64,000 nt of DNA, taken from contig ML996710.1 in assembly GCA_010356995.1 (NCBI GenBank), positions 189,911 to 253,910 on the forward strand, given 5' to 3'. Shown here piece by piece: positions 34,600 to 46,188 of the stretch; the first letter of the stretch is position 1; each line of letters opens with the position of its first letter. The translations under genes were made by a program, and so were the position numbers. The notes beneath the pieces are model-generated. The model saw only the letters and a program-made list of their open reading frames with translations. It was not told the DNA's origin and made no database searches. This DNA is from Trichodelitschia bisporula. Its lineage: Eukaryota > Ascomycota > Dothideomycetes > Phaeotrichales > Phaeotrichaceae.

Positions 34600-36356
34600 A
34601 TGTATGAGGATAGACAGAAGGACGTGGCGGTGCACGATGAGGGGAAGGGGGCGGGGGTGGCGCATAGAGGCATCGCTGTGGCCGAGCGGGGTCAGGTCGC
34701 TACTGACAGGTGAGTTGCTGAGTCTCTTTTGCTGTCGATGCTCTCGCGTTATTCTCGTGCTGCTGGTTCTTCATCTCCTTCCCGCTTCTTCATCCTCTGT
34801 TCTTATCCTATCCTCATCTTCCCTCGTCTCTCCTCCCCCACCCCCCCTCTCAACCGCAACACAACTAACCCCCCATCGCACCCCCCAGATACGGCAACCC
34901 CCTCATCACCTTCGATCCACGCGCCGAATCCCGCCTTCGCCTCAAAATTGACCTCTACATCATCCCTACCGTCTCCCTCCTCTACCTCTTCTGCTTCATT
35001 GACCGCGCCAACATCGGCAACGCCCGCCTCGCAGGGTTCGAGAAAGACCTCGGACTCAAAGGCCTCGACTACAACCGCGTCCTTACCGTCTTCTACATCT
35101 CCTACATCATCTTCGAAGTCCCCAGCAATGCCTTGTGCAAAATCATCGGGCCCGGGTGGTACATCCCCGCCATCTCGCTCGGTTTCGGCATCTGCTCCGT
35201 GGGCACCGCTTTCGTTCACAGCTTGTCCGCAGCGGCCGGCGTGCGCTTCTTGCTCGGTACGCTCCCATCCTGACCTTCTCTCCACCTTCTAACTAACCCC
35301 CCAGGCATCTTCGAAGCCGGCATGATGCCCGGCATCGCCTACTACATGTCACGGTGGTACCGACGCTCCGAACTCGCCTTCCGCCTCTCGCTCTACATCG
35401 TCATGGCGCCGCTCGCCGGAGCCTTCGGCGGGCTGCTCGCAAGCGGGATCCTTAAGCTCGACCACTTCGGCACCCTGCACACCTGGCGCATGATCTTCGC
35501 CATCGAGGGCATCATCACCATCGGCCTCTCCCTCATCGCCTTCTGCACGCTGACCGACCACCCCGCAACCGCACGCTGGCTAACCCAGGACGAGAAAGAC
35601 CTCGCCATCGCCCGAGTCAAAAGCGAACGCGTCGGCACAACCGAAATCCTCGACAAACTCGACACGCCCAAATTCCTTCGCGGCCTCTTCTCCCCCGTCA
35701 CCCTCGGCACAGCCTTCATCTTCCTGCTGAACAACATCACAGTTCAGGGGCTCGCCTTCTTCCTCCCCACCATCGTCCGCACCATCTACCCCTCCCGCTC
35801 CGTTATCTCCCAGCAACTCCACACCGTCCCCCCTTACGTCGTCGGCGCTTTCTTCACGCTTCTCTTCCCTTACCTGTCGTGGCGGACTGATAACCGCTCC
35901 CGCTATTTCCTGCTCTCGGCCCCGCTGATGGTGGTCGGGTATATCATTTTCCTGGCGACGGAGAACAAGGAGGCGCGCTATGGGGCCACTTTCCTCATCG
36001 GCGCCGGCGCCTTCTCCTTCGGCGCGCTGTGCAACGCCCAAGCTGCTGCCAACGTGGTGAGCGACACAGCGCGCAGCGCTGCCATCGGCGCCACCGTCAT
36101 GTTCGGCAACGTCGGCGGCTTGATTAGCACGTGGAGCTTCCTCCCCTTCGACGCGCCGAACTATCACATTGGCAATGGGCTTAATCTCGCCACCAGCGCG
36201 ACAACGTTCCTAGTTGCTCTGGCGCTGAGGGAGTGGATGCATAGCTCGAACGCGAATCGCGAAAGACGGAATGTGGATGTCGAGATTGAGGGGTTGACGC
36301 AGCAGCAGGTGCAGGATTTGGATTGGCAGCATCCGGCTTTTCGGTGGAAGCCGTAG
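34600..36356 (+). CDS. MFS transporter, Dal5/TNA1-type anion:cation symporter, 509 aa, 3 exons
   Basis: Exons are 34600-34709, 34889-35256 and 35305-36356. The second intron (48 nt, CTAAC branch) is typical; the first is long (179 nt) with a very pyrimidine-rich 3' half. The ATG was chosen because it alone gives an open frame into exon 2 in phase. About 12 membrane helices are visible, from LKIDLYIIPTVSLLYLFCFI followed by DRANIGNARL, the hallmark of the allantoate-permease-type family. Further signatures are SYIIFEVPSNALCKIIG and GIFEAGMMPGIAYYMSRWY. It probably moves a small organic anion (nicotinate, allantoate, pantothenate or similar) with protons across the plasma membrane. Loss of the 5' exon would remove only the cytosolic N-terminus. 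Confidence 0.92.
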
Positions 36357-37304
36357 AGGGGGCGGAGGGGGTGGGCGTGGAGGCTTGGGATGGGATACCT
36401 GTGTTTTATATGTTCATGAAGGTAGTCACCCACACCTGTGTTCGGGATATGTATCGGATAATCTCCTGACGTGGCTGATGACGGGCATCGCTTGTGATGC
36501 TGGGCTCGCGCTTCCCCTTCTGGTAGTATGTGATGTTGGGCGTGGTGTTGCAGTTTTGACGGAAAGTCAAATCGAGGGATATCTCAGCAACGAGGAGCGA
36601 TATCGTCTTCGGAGGAGCCGGATATCGGATTTTTAAGACCAGATTGCACGTCCATCTGACGCCTTCAAGGTTTATCTAGATCTCTAGGGAAGCATTGCGC
36701 ACACACCAAAGACCTACCATACCGTGCCCAACCACCATCCACATACCCCCAAATCAACCACTCACACCTCGACAATTTCAGCCTCTCTAGCGGGCGCAGC
36801 GCGGCCAATCAATGCCTCGCTCTGAACGTCATGTCCAAATCCATCCACACAAAGCTTGCGCCATCTTCCCGCCAGCACATTACGTCAAAGAGAGTGCCGA
36901 AATGCGCAGCTCGTAGCGGCGCATCTGCGAAGCTTATTTTTAACTGGATTCAATGGCGCCGTGTGGGTGCATCGCGACCTGGAGTTTGGCGTCGGAAAAA
37001 AGGGGATGTGGACGTAGTGGGATTGGATGCCGCGGCTTGATATCGGAAGCGCGATGCATGAGTGAATGGGGAGGGATGAAGTTAAGAAGGTGGTGGATGG
37101 TTTGGGCTTGTTAAACGTTTCTAATGAGTTCGTTTTCGTAATGATATGCCTTTGGCGCGTGGTATGGTTGGTGACGTTGTTTTGCCGTTGGATAATCGAG
37201 TTCCCATTGCGCAAGGAAAACCGCGATGCACGCCATCGGCATCCCGATTTCCCGACTTGATGTACGCATTCGACGCTGCCACTGGACACGGATGTACGAT
37301 GGTA
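36357..37304. other. Intergenic, nothing recognised
   Basis: Downstream region of the MFS gene. Open frames at 36385-36636 and on the minus strand at 36885-37427 are shadows; the latter overlaps the tRNA. Confidence 0.4.
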
Positions 37305-37368
37305 CATAAAGAGCAAAGAGCAAAAAGCAACAAGCAACAAGCAACAAGCAAGAAGCAAGAAGTAAAAA
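37305..37368. repeat. AGCAACA/AGCAAGA simple repeat
   Basis: Near-perfect 7-base units (AGCAACA three times, then AGCAAGA) with similar flanks run up to the 3' end of tRNA-His. On the minus strand it follows the tRNA terminator. Confidence 0.75.
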
Positions 37369-37372
37369 GATG

Positions 37373-37458
37373 TGGCTGTGCCTGGAATCGAACCAGGGTT
37401 TACACGGAACCGGCGAAGGAACCACAACGTGTTGTACTAACCACTATACGACACAACC
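37373..37458 (-). tRNA. tRNA-His (anticodon GTG) with a 14-nt intron
   Basis: The acceptor arms GGTTGTG and CACAGCC pair over 7 bp, the T arm is CCTGG-TTCGATT-CCAGG, and the D arm is GTATAGTGGTTAGTAC, the usual fungal His type. The anticodon stem ACACG/CGTGT encloses T-T-G-T-G-G, then the intron, then C. TTTTT follows within a few bases on the minus strand as terminator. The extra G at position -1 would be added after transcription. Confidence 0.9.
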
Positions 37459-38961
37459 TGGAGGAATAGCCACTGCGACCGGAGGTCGCTTGATGGAAGC
37501 ATTTTGAAATTACTATAAATATGACCAAACGTTATGCTTATAATCGTAACGTCTGCAGATCATGCTGAGAGATCGGGTGCGTTGTTTGCCGATAGTGAAT
37601 CCGTCCGCCTTTTGCGTTGGCCCAAGCAAGTACTACTGTAGCTAATCCAATCACCTTAAATGTGAAGCACGTCATGCAGTCAATGTTCCACAGCATTAAC
37701 AGGAATGAGGAACGAAGAGCGGGGCGCTGGTTAGGGTTATCATGTCCCACTAGAACCCTCGTCCAGGTCGCGAGGACATCAGCAACCTCAACCTGCATAC
37801 CCCATCCTCACATTACGAGTCGGCGGAGCAATAAGATCGCCAGGCTTCCATCTCAAGCCCACAACCAATCCAGCCGTGACCCGGCCGACGCATCGCCGCT
37901 TCGGACAACCTTTGCACTACAGTACGGGTAGGCATCCCCTCGACAACGACACAGTTGGGAGCTAACTCGCGACGTGACCTCCATCGACTCTTTATACCCA
38001 CAAGGAGCGGAAGGCCTACCGGTGGAGGCCTAGTTCTAGAGCTCCGGCTGCGGCCCCGATTCACGGCCGGATCTTGCCGATACGCACGTCCTGGCATGGA
38101 ACTGGAAATCTGCTTCCGTGCACCTTCCCCTAAGCCGAGATTCCAAATCCTATTTCCGCTGATCAGAAGCGCGGCTCACGGACAAGAAGACAAGCCTCGG
38201 GACCGAGTCCCGGGCACGCATCGGAGATTTGATGCGCGTGCGCAGACCGATCTGCGGACGGAGATATTGGGGATCGGAGAGCCAAATCTTATCGATACCG
38301 CCGGACGATGATAGCGAGGCATGGTATCTGTCGTTTTTCAGGCCAAACGCGTAAGGTGGTTAGCAAGCCACATATGCTTTCTTTCACCCTTCTAGAAGCC
38401 CTCCACCTTCGCCTCTTCATACGGACACAACTAACCCGGAACGTGCACAGACGCCGCGGTGTCCCTCACCAAGGCACAGGAACCACTACTCTGTTTCCCA
38501 TATGGCGCCACGAGTCAGGCACCGGACTCTGACCACGGGAATCGCGCTTCCGAGGCTGGCACGTGTTGCAGATTGCGGCATCCCGGTCTGAGGGCAGGGT
38601 AAATGAACGGCTAGCCGGATGCGTGGCCTCGACGGTCATTGATTGCGGCCCGGCCAGCGGCTAGTGTGTGCTTTGTGAGCATGGCCGCGTCAATGTCGAT
38701 AGAACGAGGCACGAGGGCGATCTGGCACCTTGTGCAGATTGCTACCTTCTCCCACGGCAGCCGTGCCGCCTTCGAGCTGAGAACTTGCTCGTGTGGATTA
38801 ATGGATTGCGGATTAGAGGCCATCACGGCTATGTTTCGAATGATTGTGGCTTGCCGGCCCTCCTGTTGATCCGACGCCACGAAGCCAGCACCTCCCGGCA
38901 ACCTCGCAGCTCCTCTCACCCCTTGCCCCCAGCTCAGTCATCGCGTCGAATGTCACTAGCC
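37459..38961. other. Intergenic, nothing recognised
   Basis: No convincing coding frame, repeat or RNA gene. The last 200 bases may belong to the 5' part of the dead zinc-finger gene that follows. Confidence 0.4.
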
Positions 38962-39816
38962 ATGGCGGAACGATCGAATCGAAAGAAGAACCACTCCATC
39001 ATCATCTAAGAAATTTCCTCAGAGCTTAAGGCCCTCTCGTCAGACACCAAGGATATCGACAAGCGGCTAACCATCTTGGAGATTGCGGTTCGTCGTCTCG
39101 CCGGTAACTGCTCTAGGGAGACCAACGCTGTCAATCGAGGCCCAATTGACATCCCAAGCACTCTTGCCTATATCCAGCATTATTTGGAAGATCGAAAGTG
39201 CCCGGCCAAGAGATGTCCCACGCGGTACATTTGGCTGGAGCAGCTCGTGCTGCATGTCAAGAAGGCCTCCGATCCATGGCACGTGTTTCTGCAGCGCAGC
39301 ATCTGCAACCTTTGGTGTACAATTTGCGAGAAGGACTTCAAGTCGGCAACCTTTCTTGTGAAGCATTTTATCTAGCTGCACAAATCAACCTTTGACGCGC
39401 CGAGAACAGAGGCTTTTGAGACCCTCATGGTAAGCTTTGGGGCGTCTAGGGTACGAGGCTAAATCGCCGCAGGAAGAAATTGCCCAAGATGAGGACTCGC
39501 CGACCCAGGAACCATCGTACCAAGAGGCTCCCGACACTGAACCGCCGACTGATCGCCCAACAGGTACAACAGCCATGCTACAGTGATTCCAATTAATCTC
39601 TCCAGGGTACGAGTTGCATCGCAAACGGCCCCGTACCGATGGTGGTACCCTCGAAAGCGCAGAGTCGTCGACCTCTCGTAAGTACACCCAGGCTCGGAAG
39701 GCCACATTGCTCACCAACCTCAGCCCACAGTGGCGGAAACGAAGCGATGCGGGGCGTGCGGATGCCAGTTGTGTTCTGCGACCCTGTGCGGGATATGCTG
39801 GATGGCACGGGGATGA
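38962..39816 (+). pseudogene. Zinc-finger protein gene with two nonsense codons but intact splice structure
   Basis: From ATG at 38962 the frame runs through 39429, then exons 39473-39563, 39606-39677 and 39731-39816 join in phase across introns of 43, 42 and 53 nt (GTAAGC, GTACAA, GTAAGT donors). Two stops interrupt exon 1: TAA at 39007-39009 and TAG at 39373-39375. Both could come from Gln codons by C-to-T. The product would have a coiled-coil-like start (SSELKALSSDTKDIDKRLTI), a C2H2-like finger (CTICEKDFKSATFLVKH, where the TAG falls between the two His) and a Cys-rich end (RCGACGCQLCSATLCGIC) resembling a C4 zinc knuckle. No later in-frame ATG bypasses the stops. The clean intron phases say the loss is recent. 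An upstream exon replacing the first stop is possible. Confidence 0.6.
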
Positions 39817-41306
39817 ACTAGGTGGCGAGTGACTTGCAGATCCCAAGGGTGGGGATGTAATATAGGACGTTCGATGCCCTGTGACACGTCCAGACTGAGA
39901 ACTGAATCGGGACGTCGTGGTTGCAGCAAGTCTGACTGGACAGAAATAGTGCATATCGGATTGATTAACCCCCCTCCCTCTGCGGAATCCGGCATCGTGA
40001 GCCTAGCTTTGTGAATCTCCGTTAACCTGGGTCGTCTCCGATTCCATCGCCATGCGTCGTCCCCGGGTCGAAATGGGTGTTTTGGAGATCTAATGAGTTG
40101 AACGAAGGGCCTTCTAGTGTTGTAGTCGCCATGGTGTGCAGTCGACATTGCGAGAAGAAGTGGGGCACTAGCGGCTGGGCAACGTTTGGAGCAAAGTAAG
40201 CGAGCATTGTTTTCCTTTCTTCATCTCAATTCAGTTGCTTGCTTTTGCTTCTTGACATCACGTCAGCTAGCGCCGACAGAAGTACTATTTCGTGTCTAGG
40301 TTCAACCGCGCCCCTAGCTCACCTATGATGGGTCACGATCTTGATGGGTGCCGTGACATGGCGGGGGAATCGAGATGCTACGATCGAAACGCCACGAACG
40401 CTAAGCACAGGTATCAACCCGCGACATGTCAATCGGCGGCGATTCAACGACTGTCCAATAGCGGTGTAATGGGCGGCAATGTACCCGAATCGGTGCCTGC
40501 ATCTGCGGGAAACATTGCGCAACTCCTAATCGAGCAGATGAACCCGCAACCACTGCTCAGCAGATGTCAGCCTCGCCTCACCAACAAACCCAGTCGGAAT
40601 GCAAAGCCCCACGAATTCCAAATGCCCGCAACATCTTCGTACACCGGCCCGAGCCGAGCTTCGACAACCCGAGCCCCCGTTCAGTACACCCACTTAGCCC
40701 ACCCTCCTCGCATCCAGTAATCACACGTCGGACCATGGAGTTTAGCGCTGCACAACTGCTATCCAGCTTATGAACTGTCTCCTCCACGGATAGTCACGTG
40801 CCTCACACCTCGGGCAGCGATACGAAACACGCCTGCAGAAGGAGCCCTACGCGTGGCGCCGCGGCTATCTGACATGTCCTCTTGTTTCACACGCCACGAG
40901 CCTCAAGTTTCAGCCTTGCGAGCGGGTACGCAGCATCACGACACCCACAATACTACCTGAATAACCCGAACAGCGTTCTTCGTAGGCATGGAAATTTCTA
41001 CTTCTCCCCGCTGGCATATCTTGCTCTATCTTGCTCTCCCCACACTTCCACCACCCCCTCGCCTCCCTCCCGCTCCGCCGTTTCGCATATACCCCCGCAC
41101 GGCCCGCACGCCCCTGGGCCCAATCTCCGCGCAATAATTCCGCGGGGCACGCAATCAGCGCCCACGGCCGAAAGCCCAGCGTCCCTCGCGATGCGCGCAC
41201 AAAGTAGGTGCTCAATCACGCGGGCGCTGGACTGGCAGCGGCGACGACAGGCGATAGTGCGGGTGTATATTGCGCGTTATTGAGGGGCCCTTGGAGGAGG
41301 GCTAGG
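39817..41306. other. Intergenic region upstream of the FAD oxidoreductase gene
   Basis: A minus-strand frame around 40148-40022 begins plausibly (MATTTLEGPSFNSLDLQNTH) but has no family and no good continuation. I see no other feature. Confidence 0.35.
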
Positions 41307-41314
41307 TTTATAAG
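41307..41314 (+). promoter_or_regulatory. TATA box (TTTATAAG) of the FAD oxidoreductase gene
   Basis: It lies 131 bases before the ATG at 41438, followed by a T/C-rich leader. Confidence 0.55.
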
Positions 41315-41437
41315 CGGTGCCCGGCCGCGAAGAGTGCGAGGGAGGTACGTCGAAGCCCGAGGTTGGGTGTGTCTCTCTTTTGTTTTGCTGTCACTTCCTG
41401 CGGTCGCTTTCCGCCTGTCATTCCTTCCATTAGCAAG

Positions 41438-44400
41438 ATGAAGACGCTTTCCACCCTCGCCGCCCTCGTGGCGCTGGGTCCGCTGGCCTCCGCGCATGTG
41501 GCGATGAAGCCGCCTTCCCCCGACAAGGCGCTGACGCCGAATAGCAGCGTTGCCCCGCCTGGGTGCAAGCTCCTCGCGTCCGACAAGGGGTTTCCGGCGG
41601 ATGAGGAGTGGCTCGCGGCCTTCCCGAATGCGTTCAAGAAGATGAAGGGTACGGAGGGGCCGGATTGGTGGGTCCAGGCCACCAGCGTCGAGGTGGTGCA
41701 GAAGGCGGTCAACTTTGCGCGGGAGAAGAATGTGCGCCTGAGCGTCATCTCTACGGGACATGACTTCCACGGCCGGTACGTCCCGCACGCGCGCGCTTTT
41801 AGCGCTTTCGTTCTCTGCTAACTTCCCCAGTGAGGGAGCCCGCTCCGGTCTGCGCATCGACATGGCCGCCCTGCGCGAGCCGACCGTCTTCAGCAACGAG
41901 TGGACCTGCAGTGCGCCGCTCAAGCCGCTGTCCGCGTCCGGCCGCTCCCTCGATAGTACCATCGCGTGCAAAGTGTCCCACGACGCCAGCCACCTCGTCG
42001 GCCGCTCTATCCCCCAGCGCCAAGAGCGCATCCACTACTTCGAGAAGCGCGGCAACCTTTCCGAGGCCGATTGTCCCGCCCTAGTAGCCCGCCATACCCT
42101 GCGCAAGCGCCACGGGCCCGAGGGCGACGAGATGCCCATGGGGGCCGCGTCGGCTGCGACAACACCCGCGGCTGCGGCTACAACGGCGGCTGCGGCTACG
42201 ACGGCGGCGGCGGCCACGGCGGCGGCGGTCCCTAAGCCCGCGGTCCAGGTTCCCGCCGCGAAGCAGAGCGGCGCCGCGGCGTGGGGGAATTTTTACCTCC
42301 CCCCGCTGGCGGAATGGGTGCCGAGCCACAACACCATTAAGCCCGTGCCCGGGAAGCAGGCGTATGCGCGGGTCAGTGCTGGCATGTACAATGAGTTGTT
42401 TTTCGACCAGGCGTCGAAGAGCGGGTTGATGACGCTGGGGGCGCAGCACGGCGTAAGTTGCCTTTTGAGATTATGTGAGGGGATGGTTGCTGATGGTGCG
42501 TGTAGGGTGTCTCGGTCACCGGCGGCTGGCTCCAGGCCGGCGGACATAACCCCTTTGTACACAAGCTCGGCATGGCGGCGGACAACGTCGTCGAATTCGA
42601 AGTCGTGACTCCGGACGGAAAGTTCGTGCGCGCGTCCGCGTGCTCCGAGCCGGATTTGTACTGGGCACTGCGCGGTGGCGGCGGCTCGACCTTCGGTGTC
42701 GTAACCGGCGCGACGGTCAAGGTGTTCCCCACGTTCCCGGTCGTCGTCGCGCGCTTCTTCGTCAATTCCACCACCGACGGGCTCTGGGACGCCGTGGCAT
42801 ACTTTTTGCAGAACGGCGCGCGCCTGCGCGACGACTACGGGCTCCAGGGGTACTTCTACGTGTATCCGAACGGCTTCCACAGCGTCCTGCACATGCCGGA
42901 TAACTTCGCGACGCTGGCGAACGCGAAGCGCGCCGTCGAGCCGCTGATGAAGAAGATGGAGGAATTGGCCGGCGCGACTCACATCCCCCCGACCTACTAC
43001 GAGCACAAGACGTACAAGAACTGGTACGAAGCCGAAATGGGCTCCGAAGAGATGGAAGAATCCGGCGCTAAGGCTTACTCCTATTACGACGGGGCGTACG
43101 GGCAGGGCGTGCCCTCCGCCGAGGACGTGATGATGAACCCGATGCTCGTGCTCCCGTGGGCGCTCAAGGAACAACAGCGGCAAGCCAACGCCGGTGGCAA
43201 GCGCCATCGCCACCGGCGTGCGGCGCCGGTTAAAATCCCGCGCACCCAGCCCATGGGCCGCACGTACCTGGACTCCCGCCTCCTGAGCAACGAGCACGTC
43301 AACAGCGTACCGTTGAAGACGCTGGCCAAGGCGGTCAAGGAGGTCTTCCCGGGCTATGACGGGAACCATATCCGCGGTTTCTTGTACGGCGGCGGAAAGC
43401 AGGCGCAGCCGGGCGTGGATGATGGCTCGCTGTTGCCGGCGTGGCGCAATGCGACGTATCACTACATCATCAATGCGGTTCCCGGATCCACGCGCCACGA
43501 CTACACCATCGGCGCCATGGCGAAGCTGTTCCCGGATGCGGGCGCGTATGTGAACGAAGTGAGTCCCCCTTCCTCCCTCCCTTCCCTTCTCTACCACTCA
43601 CTAACATCCCCCAGGCCGCCCCCGGCGAACCCGACTGGAAGCGCGCCTTCTGGGGAGCCCACTACCCTAAACTCGAAACCCTCAAGAAAAAATACGACCC
43701 CACCAACGTCCTCTGGTGCAGTCCCTGCGTCGGCGCCGACATGTTCACCTACGACGACGAGCGCCTGTGCCCGAACCCCAACTATCCCGAAGCAGGCCCC
43801 GCCCCCCAAACCTACCGCAACGACAAGTCCAAAAACGGCATCGCGTCCCTCCCCGGCACAGACGGGATCCCCAACCCGCTCATGCCCATAATCGTCGCAT
43901 ACATGAAGAACGGCACCCTGCCCGCCCGCATGCCGGCAAGCGGGTACTTCAAAATGGCCATGGGCGAAGGTGGGTCCGGCGGGGGCCGCTGGGCGAACAA
44001 CTTCCCCTGGCTGGACTCCAAGGGCGCGGCCGCGACCGCGCCCCCTCCGGCTCCCACCGCGGAAGCCGGTGGCCACGGGCACGACATGGCGGATATGGAA
44101 ATGGGTGGCATGGAGGGGATGCACGGCGGTGCTCAACCGGCGCATCCAGAGGCGCCGGCTGCGCAGACGCCCGAGATTGCGGCGACGAAGGGCGTGCAGA
44201 CGCCGGAGGTCGCTGCGCCGGCGGGGGCTACACCGGCGCCTGTGGCCGCGCCTGCTAATTCTGTCCCGGCGCCTGAGGCGGCGCCGCCGGCTGCTGAGAT
44301 CACTGCTGCCGCGGAGTCAGCCGCTGCCGGGGCGACGACGGCTGCGGCCGAGACTCCTGCCGCGGTGGAGACGCCCGCCGCGGTCGAAACTCCGGCTGCG

Positions 44401-44646
44401 GTTGAGGCGCCTGCACCGCCGGCCCCGAAGCCCGCAAACCCACTCTCGGGTCTAGGCGGGATGGGCGGCCTGCCGAAGAGCAAGGGCAGCCCGAAGAGCA
44501 AGGGCACGCCTAAGAGTAAGGGGACGAGGGGGAAGGGGAGCAAGGGGACTACTAAGGGGAAGGGGGTTTTTCCGAAGCTGGGGGGGTTTGGGTTGAGGGT
44601 TGATGAGGATGTGGTTGGGGAGGAGGGGGAGTGGGTTGAGGTTTGA
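41438..44646 (+). CDS. Secreted FAD-linked (berberine-bridge-type) oxidoreductase with long Ala/Pro tail, 1014 aa, 4 exons
   Basis: Exons are 41438-41775, 41831-42452, 42506-43558 and 43615-44646; introns of 53-56 nt are all in phase. The protein has a signal peptide (MKTLSTLAALVALGPLASAH), a PP-loop FAD-binding domain with STGHDFHGR (His108 is the expected covalent FAD ligand) and GGWLQAGGHNPF, then LRGGGGSTFGVVTGATVKVFP, and a berberine-bridge C-terminal motif (KYDPTNVLWCSPCVGAD). Such enzymes oxidise alcohols, sugars or ring systems, often in specialised metabolism. Two oddities stand out. A poly-Ala/Thr insert (about residues 235-265) interrupts the FAD domain. A ~250-residue tail follows the core, rich in A/P/E with PAAVET and PKSKG repeats. 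Family members are usually 450-650 aa. Confidence 0.9.
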
Positions 44647-45782
44647 TATGTAGTTTAGGGGGTGGGTAATTTGCATGCTTGTTTTTTTTTGGTGATGGCG
44701 GGCTGGTTACGCGTGTGGGCGATGTGTTCGTGTGAGTTGTGAGCGACTGATGAAAAAGGTGGCGCGCATGGAGCGGTTTGCTAAGGTCCTTAGCCAACTG
44801 AGCTGACGGTTGCTTCGATGCTGTACTTTATGAATGGCGTCACGACACAGTCAGCAATAAATGCTCGGATTCGAGTTAAGGATGGCTTCATCCCGGTTCC
44901 AAATTAACCCAGCCGGTCGAATCCTCGGCACGTCGTTGCATTGAGTTTGTACAATTGTATGAAGCGGTTCATGTGCCATCTTTTCTATCAATCAGGTCGC
45001 CACTCCCTGGATCAATGCCATCATCACTATCAAAATCCGGCGCGAGTCGGGAGGCCTTCCGCGGCAGCACGGGTGCCAGCGTTGCGAATGTCGTCGACTT
45101 CTATGCGTACAAGTTCACGGCGGAAGGATGACCACCGTACGAGCAAAGGAGTATTAGACCAGCATCTCTTTTTACGAGAACGACGCGTTTCGCCTTCACT
45201 GTTGGACAGCGGACAACACCAAAAAACATACGAAGCATACCAAGGACGCATCGAAATTAATGTAAATTCTCCACAGGACTAGATCACAATTATACCCGAA
45301 TCCATCATCTCCTTCAACCAGCTTCATCCTTCAAATTCCCTTCTTAATCAAGCATCTGGTGTGATGGAAGTGCACCATATTCTCGGCCTGCGTCTTCCCA
45401 TGCTATAAACCGAGGCGGAGGTGCCGAGAGACGCTCCGGAATGACGACATGAGTGGGAGATATCTTCCGCTGCCCGCCGGCTTTGAGGGAGATCTTCGCT
45501 TCATCGTAAGCATTAGCCTTGTTCCGTCCCAAGAGTGGAGTGCTCTTTATAAAGGTAAAGTTTGTTGTTACGTTCATGGCTGCCGGAAGCTGCATGGGAG
45601 AGGCTTTCGCTGGCGGGATGTCCGGAGCAAGTTCCAAAGGGACATGACATGGTAAATGCGGGCGTTCATTTTTCTATTCATGGATATCAGAGCAGTTGAT
45701 AGCAATGATGAGCATGTGAACCGCACTGTGAAATTAATTCTTCAAACTACTGACGAACGAACGACCCAGAACAGACGGCACA
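44647..45782. other. Intergenic, small uncertain frames only
   Basis: Minus-strand 44780-44815 resembles the 5' half of a tRNA, but no 3' half exists. Short frames near 45014 (plus) and 45590 (minus) look protein-like but are not recognised. Confidence 0.35.
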
Positions 45783-45955
45783 GAGGACGAACGACACAAG
45801 AGAATCAGTGTGTCCAAAGTCATGAGGACCAACGTCATTGAGGACGAACGACACAGGGGAACGATAGTGTCCAAAGTCATTGACGGCGAACGTCATTGGG
45901 GACGAACGATACAGGAGAACGATAGTGTGGAACGCCGAGCCTTTCGTTCTCGCCA
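45783..45955. repeat. Three tandem repeats of 57-58 bp
   Basis: Units start G(A/G)GGACGAACGA(C/T)ACA at 45783, 45840 and 45898 and contain AGTGTCCAAAGTCAT or similar and the word AACGTCATTG. Copies are 75-90 percent alike by eye. Confidence 0.8.
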
Positions 45956-46188
45956 CAAGGTAATCGATTTTGGCCCGTTCTGAGCGGTACTGCCTGGGCA
46001 TAGCCCGGAAACGGCCTTGCGCTTGAATGTTGGTCCCGTTTTTCACTCTCGTTGTCACTACTCTGCGCTGTTGCCACGGCGGCCTCCGCACAAACAGCTT
46101 TGGCACAACAAAACGAGGGAGATGTGAGGCCCCCGGACATTCCGGAATTTTCTGGTGACGAGGAGAAAGCCTACGCCGATTACTACGC

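Noticed and set aside
39720-40148. 142-codon minus-strand frame
   Set aside because: Lies opposite the exons of the dead zinc-finger gene and shows no family features.
44757-44815. tRNA 5'-half-like sequence on the minus strand
   Set aside because: The D-arm-like AGCTCAGTTGGCTAA is present, but no matching T arm or acceptor partner follows.
45344-45637. 97-codon minus-strand frame
   Set aside because: Starts only at a TTG; no recognisable domain and no neighbouring exon.
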